Source: Jannaschia sp. GRR-S6-38 | Lineage (GTDB): Bacteria; Pseudomonadota; Alphaproteobacteria; Rhodobacterales; Rhodobacteraceae | Direction: 5' to 3' | NCBI RefSeq assembly: GCF_029853695.1 | Contig: NZ_CP122537.1 | Location: 1,550,001 to 1,614,000 of the forward strand | DNA: 64,000 nucleotides | In this document: positions 42,150 through 58,529 of the stretch, piece after piece | Position numbering within the stretch: the first letter of the stretch is position 1 | Layout: every line of letters begins with the position of its first letter | Program-made: the position numbers and the translations under genes | The notes under the pieces: generated by a model | What the model was told of the DNA's origin: nothing | What the model saw: the letters and a program-made list of their open reading frames with translations, nothing else | Databases searched by the model: none

Positions 42150-43583
42150 TCAGGTTGGGAAGTCGGCCAGTCCGATCCTGGCCTCCTTGGGTTCGGGTCT
42201 GTCTGAAGGTCTGTCCGTGCGCCTGACGAGCGGGCCGAGCGCCACGAGCGTCAGGAAGAGAAGTCCGATCTCGGCGTGGTAGACGACCGAGTATCCCGTC
42301 GCGGGATCGTTCAGCGCCGGGCCCAGCGCGCCCGAGGTCGCCAGCGCGTCCACCGCGTCGCGGATGCCGCCGCCCAGCGCCGTGCTGACACCTTGGGCCG
42401 TGGCCTGCGCCGCGCCCCAGGCGCCCAGCGCCAGGCCCCGGCCCGCGATATCGGTCACCGGCAGCGTCATCGCCGTGACCAGCGTCGCCACCGCGAAGAG
42501 CCCGCCGCCGAAGCCGATGCCGAAGGCGCCGGCGAAGAACAGCGGGGCCGACCCGAGCGGCGAGGCGAAGATCACCGCCGAGAAGGCCGCCACGCCCGCC
42601 AGCACGCCGCGCGCGCCCATCCGGGTCGGGTTCAGCCCCTGCGCAAGCCAGCGCGCCGCCAGCGCGAAGGCGAGGATCGCGCCGGTCGCCCAAGAGGCGG
42701 TCAGAAGCGTCGTGTTCGAGACCGAAAGGCCCAGGATCTCGCCGCCATAGGGCTCCAGCAGCACGTCCTGCATGTTGAAGGCCACGGTCCCCAGGAACAC
42801 CGCCAGCAGAAGCCGTCCCGCGGTCCCGCCGTGCGACAGGTCGGCCCAGGCATCGGCGAAGGCGGGGGCCGGCGCGGCGCGCTCGGCCTTGGTGGTGGGC
42901 CGCAGGCTCTCCTGCTTCCAGAGCGCGACGACGTTCAGCACCAGCGTCGCGACGGCCGTGCCCTGCACCACCTGGATCAACCGGACCCCGTCGAAATCGC
43001 GCAGCAGCCAGCCGATCAGCAGGGCGCTGACCAGCATCCCCGCGAGGAACGCGACGTAGAGCAGGGCCACCACGCGCGGCCGCGTCTCGTCATCGGCGCG
43101 GTCGGCGGCCAGCGCCAGCCCGGCCGTCTGCGTCATGTGCATGCCCAGCCCCGTCATCAGGAAGGCCAGCGCGGCGAACGCCTCGCCCGCGAAGGCCGGG
43201 ATGCGGACCTGGTCGTAGCCGCCGAGGATCAGCAGCGCGAAGGGCATGATCGCCAGCCCGCCGAACTGCCACAGCGTGCCGAACCACAGATAGGGAATGC
43301 GCTTCCAGCCGATGGCCGAGCGGTGGGTGTCCGACTTGAAGCCCAGCAGCGCGCGGAACGGCGCGATCAGCACCGGCAGCGCAATCATCGCCGCGACGAG
43401 GAAGGCCGACAGGCCCAGCTCGACGATCATCACGCGGTTCAGCGTGCCGAGCATCATCACCGCCGCCATCCCGACCGAGACCTGGAAGAGCGACAGGCGC
43501 AGGAGCTGCTTCAGCGGCAGCGCGTCCGAGCCGGCATCCGAGAAGGGCAGCGCCTTCAGGGCGATATGGCGCATCGCGCTCAC
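42150..43583 (-). CDS. lhaA: LH1 assembly protein / BCD-family (PucC-like) transporter
   Basis: 477 residues with twelve hydrophobic helices. It matches the PucC/LhaA group: [20 protein letters not shown] and [58 protein letters not shown] and [15 protein letters not shown]. LhaA aids LH1 (PufA/PufB) assembly, possibly by delivering bacteriochlorophyll. I use the GTG at 43583 that overlaps the bchM stop (GTGA); a GTG at 43589 and an ATG at 43574 are alternatives. Confidence 0.94.
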   Translation of the reverse strand: MSAMRHIALKALPFSDAGSDALPLKQLLRLSLFQVSVGMAAVMMLGTLNRVMIVELGLSAFLVAAMIALPVLIAPFRALLGFKSDTHRSAIGWKRIPYLWFGTLWQFGGLAIMPFALLILGGYDQVRIPAFAGEAFAALAFLMTGLGMHMTQTAGLALAADRADDETRPRVVALLYVAFLAGMLVSALLIGWLLRDFDGVRLIQVVQGTAVATLVLNVVALWKQESLRPTTKAERAAPAPAFADAWADLSHGGTAGRLLLAVFLGTVAFNMQDVLLEPYGGEILGLSVSNTTLLTASWATGAILAFALAARWLAQGLNPTRMGARGVLAGVAAFSAVIFASPLGSAPLFFAGAFGIGFGGGLFAVATLVTAMTLPVTDIAGRGLALGAWGAAQATAQGVSTALGGGIRDAVDALATSGALGPALNDPATGYSVVYHAEIGLLFLTLVALGPLVRRTDRPSDRPEPKEARIGLADFPT

Positions 43584-44292
43584 GCGCACAGCTCCAGGCA
43601 GGTAGAGATGTAGAAGCCGCTCGTCACCCGCTCGACCTCCTGCAGCGTGCCGTCCAGCCGCGGGGCCAGCGCGGCGGCCGAATGCGGCACCATCGCGGGC
43701 GAGCGGTCGGCGCGGGGGAAGGCCTTGCCAGCCCAGAACATCGCCATCAGCAACGGCGTGCGCGGCGCCAGGCTGAACAGGATGCGCCCGGCGCGGGGCG
43801 CCAGCGCGTTCAACCGGCCGGCCAGTTCGGGCGCCGCGTAATAGATCATCGAATCCTGCGCCACGACCGCGTCGAAGGCGCCCAGCGCGGGGTCGAACAT
43901 GTCGGCCGCGCGGAAGCTGACGCGGCTCGAAACCGCGGGGTCGAGACGTTTCGCGGCGATGCCGAGCAACTTGGGCGAGACATCCACCGCCACCACCGTC
44001 GCGCCGCGCGCGGCCAGCGCCGCGGTCTTGGCACCGGTGCCGCAGCCCGCGTCCAGCACCCGCGCGCCGCGCAGGTCCCGGGGCAGACGGTCCAGCATCG
44101 CGGCGCGCATCCGGTCGCGCCCGGCGCGCACCGTGCGCCGGATGCCCGAGACCGGCGCATCCGAGGTCAGGTCTTCCCAGGCCCGCGTCGCGGTGCCGTC
44201 GAAATAGCGCTCCACCCGGGCGCGGGTCGACGCATAGGCGTCACCGCCCCCGGCGGGGGTCGGCCCGGCGTCATGGAGCGCGTCGAATGCCA

Positions 44293-44293
<1 letters not shown>
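43580..44293 (-). CDS. bchM: Mg-protoporphyrin IX O-methyltransferase
   Basis: 237 residues. The S-adenosylmethionine site is VLDAGCGTGAKTAALAARGA, followed by VVAVDVSPKLLGIAAKRL and VVAQDSMIYYAAPEL. It methylates the ring C propionate of Mg-protoporphyrin IX, just before the cyclase step of AcsF. The ATG at 44293 overlaps the bchL stop, and the gene's own end overlaps lhaA, so bchL-bchM-lhaA are coupled. Pairing with bchH upstream is normal, since BchH enhances BchM. Confidence 0.95.
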
Positions 44294-52055
<7,762 letters not shown>

Positions 52056-52104
52056 CAGCCGGCACGAACCTGTCACGGGCTTCGGACGGGTTTCGCCGAT
52101 GGAC

Positions 52105-52122
52105 TGTCAGCTTTGCTTGACA
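52105..52122. promoter_or_regulatory. PpsR operator upstream of ppaA
   Basis: TGTCAGCTTTGCTTGACA fits TGT-N12-ACA and contains TTGACA at 52117-52122, a perfect -35 box reading towards ppaA. Its centre is 67 bp from the bchF-side operator; paired sites at such distances allow PpsR tetramers to bind cooperatively in Rhodobacter. Confidence 0.85.
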
Positions 52123-52179
52123 AACCGCCTGCGATGGGGCGTTCTTGTCCCTGCGTTAGCTCTTCGAGGGAGGCCGCAG

Positions 52180-52959
52180 ATGACGACCCCCTACGACGAC
52201 ACGACCAAGGTCATTCCCAGGGTACTCGTTCCTGCCATCGCGGAGCGCGGTGACGGGCATGACCTCGTCGATGCCGTCCTCCGCCTCGCCGGCGTGGCCC
52301 CGGTCGAACCCGCGGCCGATTCGGCGCTGGTCGTGCTGGGCGAGCGGGTGTTCCTGCATTCCGAGGATTTCGCCCGCCGGGCGCTTCTGGATCTCGCGCG
52401 CGGCGACGCCATCCTCCGGGTGGCGATGCTGACCCGGGTCCTGCCGGCCATCACGCGGCGGCTCGAATCGGGCTGGAACGACGACCGGCTGTCCTTCGTC
52501 GACGTCACCATCGCCGCGGCGCGGATCCAGGACGCGGTGCGCCGCCTCGGCCATTTTGCCCTGCCGCCGGCGGAAAAACCCGCCATCGCGCTGATCGTGC
52601 CGCATTGGGAGCAGCACAGCCTCGCCGCGGTCTTCGCCGCCGAGGAGATGCGCCGCATGGGCGCGCCGGTGCGCCTGATCTCCGGCGTCGAGGGGCGCCG
52701 CATCCCGGCGATGATCGAACGCTTCCCCGCGGCCGCGCTGATGGTGTCGGTCGGAAGCGGCCATTCCGCCGCCCGGCTGACCGATCTCGTGCGTCTGCTG
52801 CGCCGCGACGTGCAGCGGGCCCTGCCCGTCGTGGTCGGCGGCCCGGCCGTGGCGCAGGATCGCGGCATCGGCCAGCGGCTGCGCGCCGACCTCACGACGA
52901 ATTCGGTGGCGGAGGCCCTGTCGTTTTGCGACATGGAGCCCTGCCGTTCGCAAGGATGA
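52180..52959 (+). CDS. ppaA: PpaA/AerR-family cobalamin-binding antirepressor
   Basis: 259 residues. The C-terminal half is the B12-binding (SCHIC-type) fold: IALIVPHWEQHSLAAVFAAE with the EQHSL histidine in the position of the axial cobalamin ligand, then RLISGVEGRRIPAMIERF and ALMVSVGSGHSAARLTDLV. PpaA (AerR in R. capsulatus) binds cobalamin and modulates PpsR/CrtJ. The ATG at 52180 has GAGGGAGG 5 nt upstream; an in-frame ATG at 52099 would add 27 residues. Promoter and PpsR site lie directly upstream, so it is probably autoregulated by the PpsR system. Confidence 0.88.
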   Translation: MTTPYDDTTKVIPRVLVPAIAERGDGHDLVDAVLRLAGVAPVEPAADSALVVLGERVFLHSEDFARRALLDLARGDAILRVAMLTRVLPAITRRLESGWNDDRLSFVDVTIAAARIQDAVRRLGHFALPPAEKPAIALIVPHWEQHSLAAVFAAEEMRRMGAPVRLISGVEGRRIPAMIERFPAAALMVSVGSGHSAARLTDLVRLLRRDVQRALPVVVGGPAVAQDRGIGQRLRADLTTNSVAEALSFCDMEPCRSQG

Positions 52960-53023
52960 TATTGCCAGTCCGGACCGCCGGGAATTACCCCGAACCCATG
53001 CAACCACCAGCGGGGACACCGCG

Positions 53024-54424
53024 ATGAACACGAGGGAAAGCGATTTCTGGAACGAGCGCGCCGGCCCCCGGATCGCGCCCGAGTATTTCGGAGATATCGT
53101 CGCCACGGCCGCCGACATGGCGCTGCTGGTCGCCCCCTCGGGTCGCATCATCTCGGTCACCACCAACCCGCTCAATTCCGGCCTGGGCCGCATCGACCAT
53201 TGGGAAGGTCGGCCGATCGCCGAGTTCCTGGCCCCCGATTCTATCGCCAAGGTCGAGCGCCAGCTGACCGCGACGCTGGACGGCGCGGCGAACGGATCCG
53301 AGGCGATCGAGGTCAACCACGCCGACGGCGCGCTCTGGGACTTCCCGGTCCGCTACACTTTTCATCGCACCGGGCGCGAAGGCCGCGTCCTGATGCTGGG
53401 CCGCGACATGCGCCCGCTCGCGGAATTGCAGCAGCGGCTGGTCCGCGCGCAGCTCGCCCTCGAGAAGGACTATGTCTCCGAGCGGATCTACGAGACGCGC
53501 TATCGCGTGATCCTCGATTCGGTGCGCGACCCGCTGGCGCTGGTCGACGCGACGACCGGCCGAGTGCTGGACCTGAACGCCCCCGCCGCGCGCCTTCTGG
53601 GCGGCAACCGCGACGAGCTGACCGGCTCGGCCTTCACCCAGGCCTTCGAGGGCCGCCGCCGCGCAGAGTTCATCGAGACCCTGACCGCCGCCGGTTCGCG
53701 CGATGAGCCCGAGGGTCTGCATGTCGCGCTGCGCCAGGGCGAGCGCGCGGTGACGCTGATCCCGCGCCTCTTCCGCAATGCGGGCGAGCGGGTGATCCTC
53801 TGCCGCTTCGAGCCCCATGGCGAGGCGGAATTCGCCACCGGCACCCCGCATGCCGCGCGCGACGCCTTCTTCGACACCGCCGCCGAGGGCATCGTCTTCA
53901 CCGATGCGGCGGGCACCGTGACCGAGGCCAACGACGCCTTCCTGACGATGACGGATCTCGACACGGTCGGGCAGCTGCGCGGCAAGCCCTTCGCGGATTT
54001 CCTGGCGCGCGGCAGCATCGACCTCAAGGTGCTCCTCGACCCGGACGGCCCGTCCAGCTTCGCGACGCGGATCGTCACCGCCTTCGGCTCGCAGCGCGCG
54101 GTCGAGGTGACCGTCGCCACCCTGCCCGATGACGGCCGCGCCTTCGTGCTGCGCGACGCCGCCCGCGCCGGAGTCGGCGAGGACGAGACCCCCGGCCCGC
54201 TCAACGCCCGCGGCCTCGAGGACGCGACCGCGCAGGTCGGCTCCGTGCCGCTGCGCGACATCATCGCCGCGATGACCGACGTGATCGAGAAGCAGTGCAT
54301 CGAGGCCGCCGTCGACCTGACGAACAACAACCGGGTCGCCGCCGCCGAGATGCTGGGCCTCAGCCGCCAGAGCCTCTACGTCAAGCTACGCAAATACGGT
54401 CTGCTGCAGCGCGACGAGCTCTAG
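53024..54424 (+). CDS. ppsR: Photosynthesis transcriptional repressor PpsR
   Basis: 466 residues arranged as N-domain, PAS domains and a C-terminal Fis-type helix-turn-helix (AEMLGLSRQSLYVKLRKYGL). PAS1 begins RYRVILDSVRDPLALVDATT and PAS2 begins FFDTAAEGIVFTDAAGTVTE; coiled-coil Q-linker near residue 135 (ELQQRLVRAQLALEKDY). Two cysteines, C260 and C425, occupy the positions of the redox-active Cys pair of Rhodobacter PpsR; C425 lies next to the helix-turn-helix. PpsR represses bch, crt and puc genes under high oxygen. It follows ppaA by 64 nt and is the regulator for the TGT-N12-ACA sites listed here. Confidence 0.96.
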   Translation: MNTRESDFWNERAGPRIAPEYFGDIVATAADMALLVAPSGRIISVTTNPLNSGLGRIDHWEGRPIAEFLAPDSIAKVERQLTATLDGAANGSEAIEVNHADGALWDFPVRYTFHRTGREGRVLMLGRDMRPLAELQQRLVRAQLALEKDYVSERIYETRYRVILDSVRDPLALVDATTGRVLDLNAPAARLLGGNRDELTGSAFTQAFEGRRRAEFIETLTAAGSRDEPEGLHVALRQGERAVTLIPRLFRNAGERVILCRFEPHGEAEFATGTPHAARDAFFDTAAEGIVFTDAAGTVTEANDAFLTMTDLDTVGQLRGKPFADFLARGSIDLKVLLDPDGPSSFATRIVTAFGSQRAVEVTVATLPDDGRAFVLRDAARAGVGEDETPGPLNARGLEDATAQVGSVPLRDIIAAMTDVIEKQCIEAAVDLTNNNRVAAAEMLGLSRQSLYVKLRKYGLLQRDEL

Positions 54425-54490
54425 GCGGGCGGCCGCGCCGCCACGTCAATTTCCTTGTCGGCGCCGCACGGTCAGGTCTAGAGTACAGGC

Positions 54491-55402
54491 ATGACTGTCA
54501 CTCAAAGTTTACAGCCATCCCTGCCCCCCGCCCGCCGGCTCCCCGAGCCGCGCGCGATGCTGCGCCTGGTCAAGCCGATCACCTGGTTCCCGCCGATGTG
54601 GGCCTATCTCTGCGGCGCCGTCTCCTCGGGCGTGTCGCCGATGTCCAATCTCGGGCTCGTGATGCTGGGCCTCGCGCTCGCCGGTCCGATCACCTGCGGG
54701 ATGAGCCAGGCGGCCAACGACTGGTGCGACCGGCATGTCGATGCGGTCAACGAACCCGACCGCCCGATCCCTTCGGGCCGCGTGCCCGGCCGCTGGGGCC
54801 TCTGGATCGCGCTGGCCATGTCGGTGCTGGCCCTTCTCGTCGGCTGGCAGCTGGGCCCCTGGGGATTCGGCGCGACGATCCTCGCGGTGCTTGCCGCCTG
54901 GGCCTACTCGGCCGAGCCGGTGCGGCTGAAGCGCTCGGGCTGGTGGGGCCCGGGCCTCGTGGGCCTGAGCTACGAGACCCTGCCCTGGATCACCGGCGCC
55001 GCCGTGCTCTCCGCCGGCATGCCCGACGCGCGGATCCTGATCGTCGCCCTGCTCTACGGGATTGGCGCGCATGGCATCATGACCTTCAACGACTTCAAGG
55101 CGCTCGAAGGCGACCGGGTCCACGGCGTCGATTCGCTGCCGGTGACGCTGGGCCCCGACCGCGCCGCGCGGCTGGCCTGCGCGATCATGCTCGCCCCGCA
55201 GCTCGTCGTGGCCGGCCTGCTCTGGGCCTGGGGCGACCCGGTCCACGCCGCGCTGATCGCCGCGCTGATCGTCGCGCAGCTGGCCGCGATGCGGCGGATG
55301 CTGCGCGACCCCAAGGGCCTCGCTCCCTGGTTCAACGGCACCGGCGTGCTGCTCTCGGTCGCCGGGATGATGGTCGCCGCGCTGGCGCTGGGCGGGGCCT
55401 GA
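54491..55402 (+). CDS. bchG: Bacteriochlorophyll synthase (geranylgeranyl/phytyl transferase)
   Basis: 303 residues, an integral membrane UbiA-family prenyltransferase that esterifies bacteriochlorophyllide a. The first Asp-rich site is NDWCDRHVDAVNEPDRPIPS (followed by GR) and the second is FNDFKALEGDRVHGVDSLPV; LVKPITWFPPMWAYLCGAV opens the conserved part. A PpsR operator occupies codons 2-8 (54496-54513). It precedes bch2 by one nucleotide, forming bchG-bch2-bchP-idi. Confidence 0.96.
   Translation: MTVTQSLQPSLPPARRLPEPRAMLRLVKPITWFPPMWAYLCGAVSSGVSPMSNLGLVMLGLALAGPITCGMSQAANDWCDRHVDAVNEPDRPIPSGRVPGRWGLWIALAMSVLALLVGWQLGPWGFGATILAVLAAWAYSAEPVRLKRSGWWGPGLVGLSYETLPWITGAAVLSAGMPDARILIVALLYGIGAHGIMTFNDFKALEGDRVHGVDSLPVTLGPDRAARLACAIMLAPQLVVAGLLWAWGDPVHAALIAALIVAQLAAMRRMLRDPKGLAPWFNGTGVLLSVAGMMVAALALGGA
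54496..54513. promoter_or_regulatory. PpsR operator within the bchG start region
   Basis: TGTCACTCAAAGTTTACA fits TGT-N12-ACA and begins 5 nt after the A of the bchG ATG, so it lies entirely within codons 2 to 8. A promoter further upstream (TTGTCG at about 54462, TAGAGT near 54479) would place the operator just downstream of the transcription start, where PpsR could block elongation. Confidence 0.75.
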
Positions 55403-55403
55403 C

Positions 55404-56663
55404 ATGCTGAGCTGGGTCCAGATCGTCCGCTTCGGCCTGGTGCAGATGGCGCTGGGCGCGATCGTGGTGCTCACGACCTCGACGTTGAACCGGCTGATGG
55501 TGGTCGAGCTGGCGCTGCCCGCGCTCCTGCCCGGCTTCCTCGTGGCGCTGCATTACGGCGTGCAGATCTCGCGCCCCGGCTGGGGCTACCGCTCGGACGT
55601 GGCGGGCAACCGCACGGTCTGGATCGTGGGCGGCATGGCGGCGCTCGCTGCGGGCGCCTTTCTCGCCGCGCTCGCCATCGTCGTGCTGGCCGCCAGCTTC
55701 GCGGCGGGCTTCGCGCTGTCGGTCCTGGCCTATGCGCTGATCGGGCTGGGCGTGGGCGCCTCGGGCACCTCGCTCCTCGCGCTGCTCGCCACCGCGACGG
55801 CACCGAGTCGCCGCGCGGCCGCGGCGACGATCACCTGGCTGATGATGATCCTCGGGATCGCGCTGACCGCCGGGCTGATCGGCCAGCTCCTCGACCCATA
55901 CACCCCCGCCCGCCTGCTCAAGATCACCGGCGCGCTGGGCCTCGTCGCGGTGGCGCTGACCGCGCTCGCCATCGGCCGGATCGAACGCGGCGTCCCGCCC
56001 GTGCCGGCCACGCCCGCCGCGCCGCTCCTGCACGGGCTGGCCGAGATCTGGGCCGAGCCGCGGGCCCGCGCCTTCACGCTTTTCGTCTTCCTGTCGATGA
56101 CCGCCTATTTCATGCAGGAGCTCATCCTCGAACCCTTCGCCGGGCTCGTCTACGGCTTCACCCCGGGCCAGAGCACCTCGCTCTCGGGCGCGCAGAACGG
56201 CGGGGTCTTCCTCGGCATGGTCTGCGTCGGGCTGATGTGCACCGGGCTCCGGATCGGCGCGCTGCGGCACTGGGTGATCGCGGGCTGCCTCGGCTCCGCG
56301 CTGGCGCTGGCGGCGATCGCGCTGCGCGCGCCGCTGACCCCGGCCACCGTCGCGCTCGGCTTCTTCAACGGCATGTTCGCCGTGGCCGCCATCGGCGCGA
56401 TGATGGCGCTCGCCGGCGAGGGCCGCGCGGCGCGCGAAGGCACCCGCATGGGGCTTTGGGGCGCGGCGCAGGCCGTGGCCGCGGGCTTCGGCGGGCTGAC
56501 CGGCGCGGCGCTGGTCGATCTCGGCCGCACCGCCCTGCCCGACGCGCAGGCCTTCGGCGCGGTCTTCCTGTTCGAGGCGGCGCTGTTTCTCGCCGCCGCG
56601 ATGATGGCGCGGCGCACCGTGCCCGCCCCGTCCCATGCCCCCATGCTCACACCCGGAGAATGA
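55404..56663 (+). CDS. BCD-family (PucC-like) MFS transporter, bch2/orf428 type
   Basis: 419 residues with twelve hydrophobic helices, homologous to LhaA and PucC but shorter: IVVLTTSTLNRLMVVELALP, LHYGVQISRPGWGYRSDVAG, FMQELILEPFAGLVYGFTPG and LMALAGEGRAAREGTRMGLW. In purple bacteria this gene lies between bchG and bchP and is thought to handle bacteriochlorophyll or its intermediates. It follows bchG by one nucleotide and its stop overlaps bchP's first ATG (ATGA). Confidence 0.93.
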   Translation: MLSWVQIVRFGLVQMALGAIVVLTTSTLNRLMVVELALPALLPGFLVALHYGVQISRPGWGYRSDVAGNRTVWIVGGMAALAAGAFLAALAIVVLAASFAAGFALSVLAYALIGLGVGASGTSLLALLATATAPSRRAAAATITWLMMILGIALTAGLIGQLLDPYTPARLLKITGALGLVAVALTALAIGRIERGVPPVPATPAAPLLHGLAEIWAEPRARAFTLFVFLSMTAYFMQELILEPFAGLVYGFTPGQSTSLSGAQNGGVFLGMVCVGLMCTGLRIGALRHWVIAGCLGSALALAAIALRAPLTPATVALGFFNGMFAVAAIGAMMALAGEGRAAREGTRMGLWGAAQAVAAGFGGLTGAALVDLGRTALPDAQAFGAVFLFEAALFLAAAMMARRTVPAPSHAPMLTPGE

Positions 56664-56665
56664 CC

Positions 56666-57889
56666 ATGACCCATGACGTCGTCGTGATCGGAGGCGGGCC
56701 CTGCGGGGCCACGGCCGCGCATGACCTGGCCCGGCAGGGGCACAAGGTGGCGATGATCGACAAGGCCGGGCGCATAAAGCCCTGCGGCGGCGCGGTGCCG
56801 CCACGACTGATCCGCGATTTCGACATCCCCGACACGCAGATCGTCGCGAAGATCGACACCGCGCGCATGATCTCGCCCACCGGCCGCCGCGTCGATATCC
56901 CGATCGAGGACGGCTATGTCGGCATGGTCGACCGCGAGCATTTCGACGAGTTCTTGCGGGTCCGCGCCGCCGGCGCCGGGGCCGACCACCGCACCGGCAC
57001 CTTCCTGCGCGTCGACCGCGACGGCGACGACCCCGTGGTCGTCTACCGCGATAAGGCCACCGGCGCCGAGACGCGTATCGCGACCCGCCTCGTGATCGGT
57101 GCCGACGGCGCGCGCTCGGGCGTGGCCCGCGCCGACGTGCCGGGCGGCGAGGCGATCCCCTACGTGATCGCCTATCACGAGATCATCGCCGCGCCCGGCA
57201 AGACCGGCGAGTACGACCCCGCGCGCTGCGACGTGATCTATGACGGCGCGATCAGTCCCGATTTCTACGGCTGGGTTTTCCCCCACGGCAAATCGGCGAG
57301 CGTCGGCATGGGCACCGGCCGCGACGGCGTCGACCTGAAGGAGGCGACCCGCGCGCTGCGCGAAGCCTCGGGCCTGACCGAATGCGAGACCATCCGGCGC
57401 GAGGGCGCGCCGATCCCGCTCAAGCCGCTCAAGCGCTGGGACAACGGCCGCGACGTGGTGCTGGCCGGCGATGCCGCCGGCGTGGTCGCGCCGTCCTCGG
57501 GCGAGGGGATCTACTACGCGATGGTCGGCGGACGCGTCGCTGCGCTGGCCTGCGAGAAGGTGCTGGCGACCGGACAGGCGAAGCATCTCCGCCTCGCCCG
57601 CAAGCTCTTCATGAAGGACCACAAAGCGGTGTTCCGCGTGCTGGGCGCGATGCAGAACGCCTATTATCGCTCCGACGACCGGCGCGAACGCTTCGTCACG
57701 CTCTGCCACGATATCGACGTGCAGCGGCTGACCTTCGAGGCCTATATGAACAAGGAACTCGTGAAGGCGCGGCCATGGGCACATATCCGGATCGGCGCGA
57801 AGAACCTCGCGCATCTGATGGGGCTGATCCCGGCGACGGGGCTGACGGCCACACCGCCGTCGGGCGGGGCGACCCATCCCGCCGAGTGA
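56666..57889 (+). CDS. bchP: Geranylgeranyl reductase (bacteriochlorophyll/GGPP)
   Basis: About 407 residues. The FAD motif is VVVIGGGPCGATAAHDLAR, followed by KPCGGAVPPRLIRDF (cysteine and substrate region) and VVLAGDAAGVVAPSSGEGIY. BchP reduces the geranylgeranyl side chain to phytyl in three steps. Two ATGs are possible; 56666 has GGAG at a 7-nt spacing and is preferred over 56660, which overlaps the upstream gene by ATGA but has its GGAG only 2 nt away. idi follows by 4 nt. Confidence 0.96.
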   Translation: MTHDVVVIGGGPCGATAAHDLARQGHKVAMIDKAGRIKPCGGAVPPRLIRDFDIPDTQIVAKIDTARMISPTGRRVDIPIEDGYVGMVDREHFDEFLRVRAAGAGADHRTGTFLRVDRDGDDPVVVYRDKATGAETRIATRLVIGADGARSGVARADVPGGEAIPYVIAYHEIIAAPGKTGEYDPARCDVIYDGAISPDFYGWVFPHGKSASVGMGTGRDGVDLKEATRALREASGLTECETIRREGAPIPLKPLKRWDNGRDVVLAGDAAGVVAPSSGEGIYYAMVGGRVAALACEKVLATGQAKHLRLARKLFMKDHKAVFRVLGAMQNAYYRSDDRRERFVTLCHDIDVQRLTFEAYMNKELVKARPWAHIRIGAKNLAHLMGLIPATGLTATPPSGGATHPAE

Positions 57890-57893
57890 TCCC

Positions 57894-58409
57894 ATGACCG
57901 CGATGATCCCCGCCTGGGTCGACGGCGCCGTCACCCCGGTCGAGAAGCTCGAGGTCCACCGGCGCGGCCTGCGCCACAAGGCGATCTCGGTCTTCGTGAT
58001 GGACGGGCCGCGCATGCTGATCCAGCAGCGCGCGGCGGGGAAATATCACACGCCGGGCCTCTGGGCGAATACCTGCTGCACCCACCCCGCCTGGGGCGAG
58101 GACGGCGCGGCCTGCGCCGCCCGCCGCCTGCGCGAGGAGCTGGGGATCACCGGCCTCGTCTTGCGGCCGCGCGGCGTGCTGGAATACCGCGCCGATGTCG
58201 GCGGCGGCCTGATCGAGCACGAGGTGGTCGAGACCTTCGTCGCCGACGCCCCCGCCAGCTTAGTTGTGGATCCGAATCCCGACGAGGTGCAGGCCGTCCG
58301 CTGGGTCGACCTCGACACGCTCGCCGCCGAGATCGCCGCCGATCCGGGCCGCTTCACGCCCTGGCTGCGGATCTACATGGCCGAGCATCGCGCCGCCATC
58401 TTCGGCTGA
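57894..58409 (+). CDS. idi: Isopentenyl-diphosphate delta-isomerase (type I)
   Basis: 171 residues of the Nudix family. The catalytic cysteine is in WANTCCTHPAWGED, the Nudix helix is ARRLREELGITG, and the catalytic glutamate is in GGGLIEHEVVETFVAD. It interconverts IPP and DMAPP and supplies isoprenoid for carotenoids and the bacteriochlorophyll side chain. As in other roseobacter PGCs, it ends the bchG-bch2-bchP-idi operon. It is convergent with pufC; the 120-nt gap holds a repeat and a hairpin. Confidence 0.95.
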   Translation: MTAMIPAWVDGAVTPVEKLEVHRRGLRHKAISVFVMDGPRMLIQQRAAGKYHTPGLWANTCCTHPAWGEDGAACAARRLREELGITGLVLRPRGVLEYRADVGGGLIEHEVVETFVADAPASLVVDPNPDEVQAVRWVDLDTLAAEIAADPGRFTPWLRIYMAEHRAAIFG

Positions 58410-58424
58410 GCGACGTCCGACACG

Positions 58425-58457
58425 GATCACCCGCAGATCACCCGTGGATCACCCACG
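58425..58457. repeat. Three tandem 11-bp direct repeats
   Basis: Three adjacent 11-mers GATCACCCGCA, GATCACCCGTG and GATCACCCACG lie between the convergent idi and pufC genes. The first eight bases are identical in all three. A near match of the unit (GTTGGATCCCG) occurs further right and is not counted. Confidence 0.8.
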
Positions 58458-58480
58458 ATTTCCCACCCCGAAATCGCGAA

Positions 58481-58510
58481 GGGCGCGCCCCGGTTTCCCG
58501 GACCGCGCCC
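58481..58510. terminator. Stem-loop shared by idi and pufC, probable bidirectional terminator
   Basis: GGGCGCG (58481-58487) pairs with CGCGCCC (58504-58510), with an inner CCGG-TTTC-CCGG hairpin inside it. It lies 20 nt after the pufC stop in the minus direction and 72 nt after idi. There is no strong U-run, so termination is plausible rather than certain. Confidence 0.55.
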
Positions 58511-58529
58511 CCCGTTGGATCCCGTCGGA

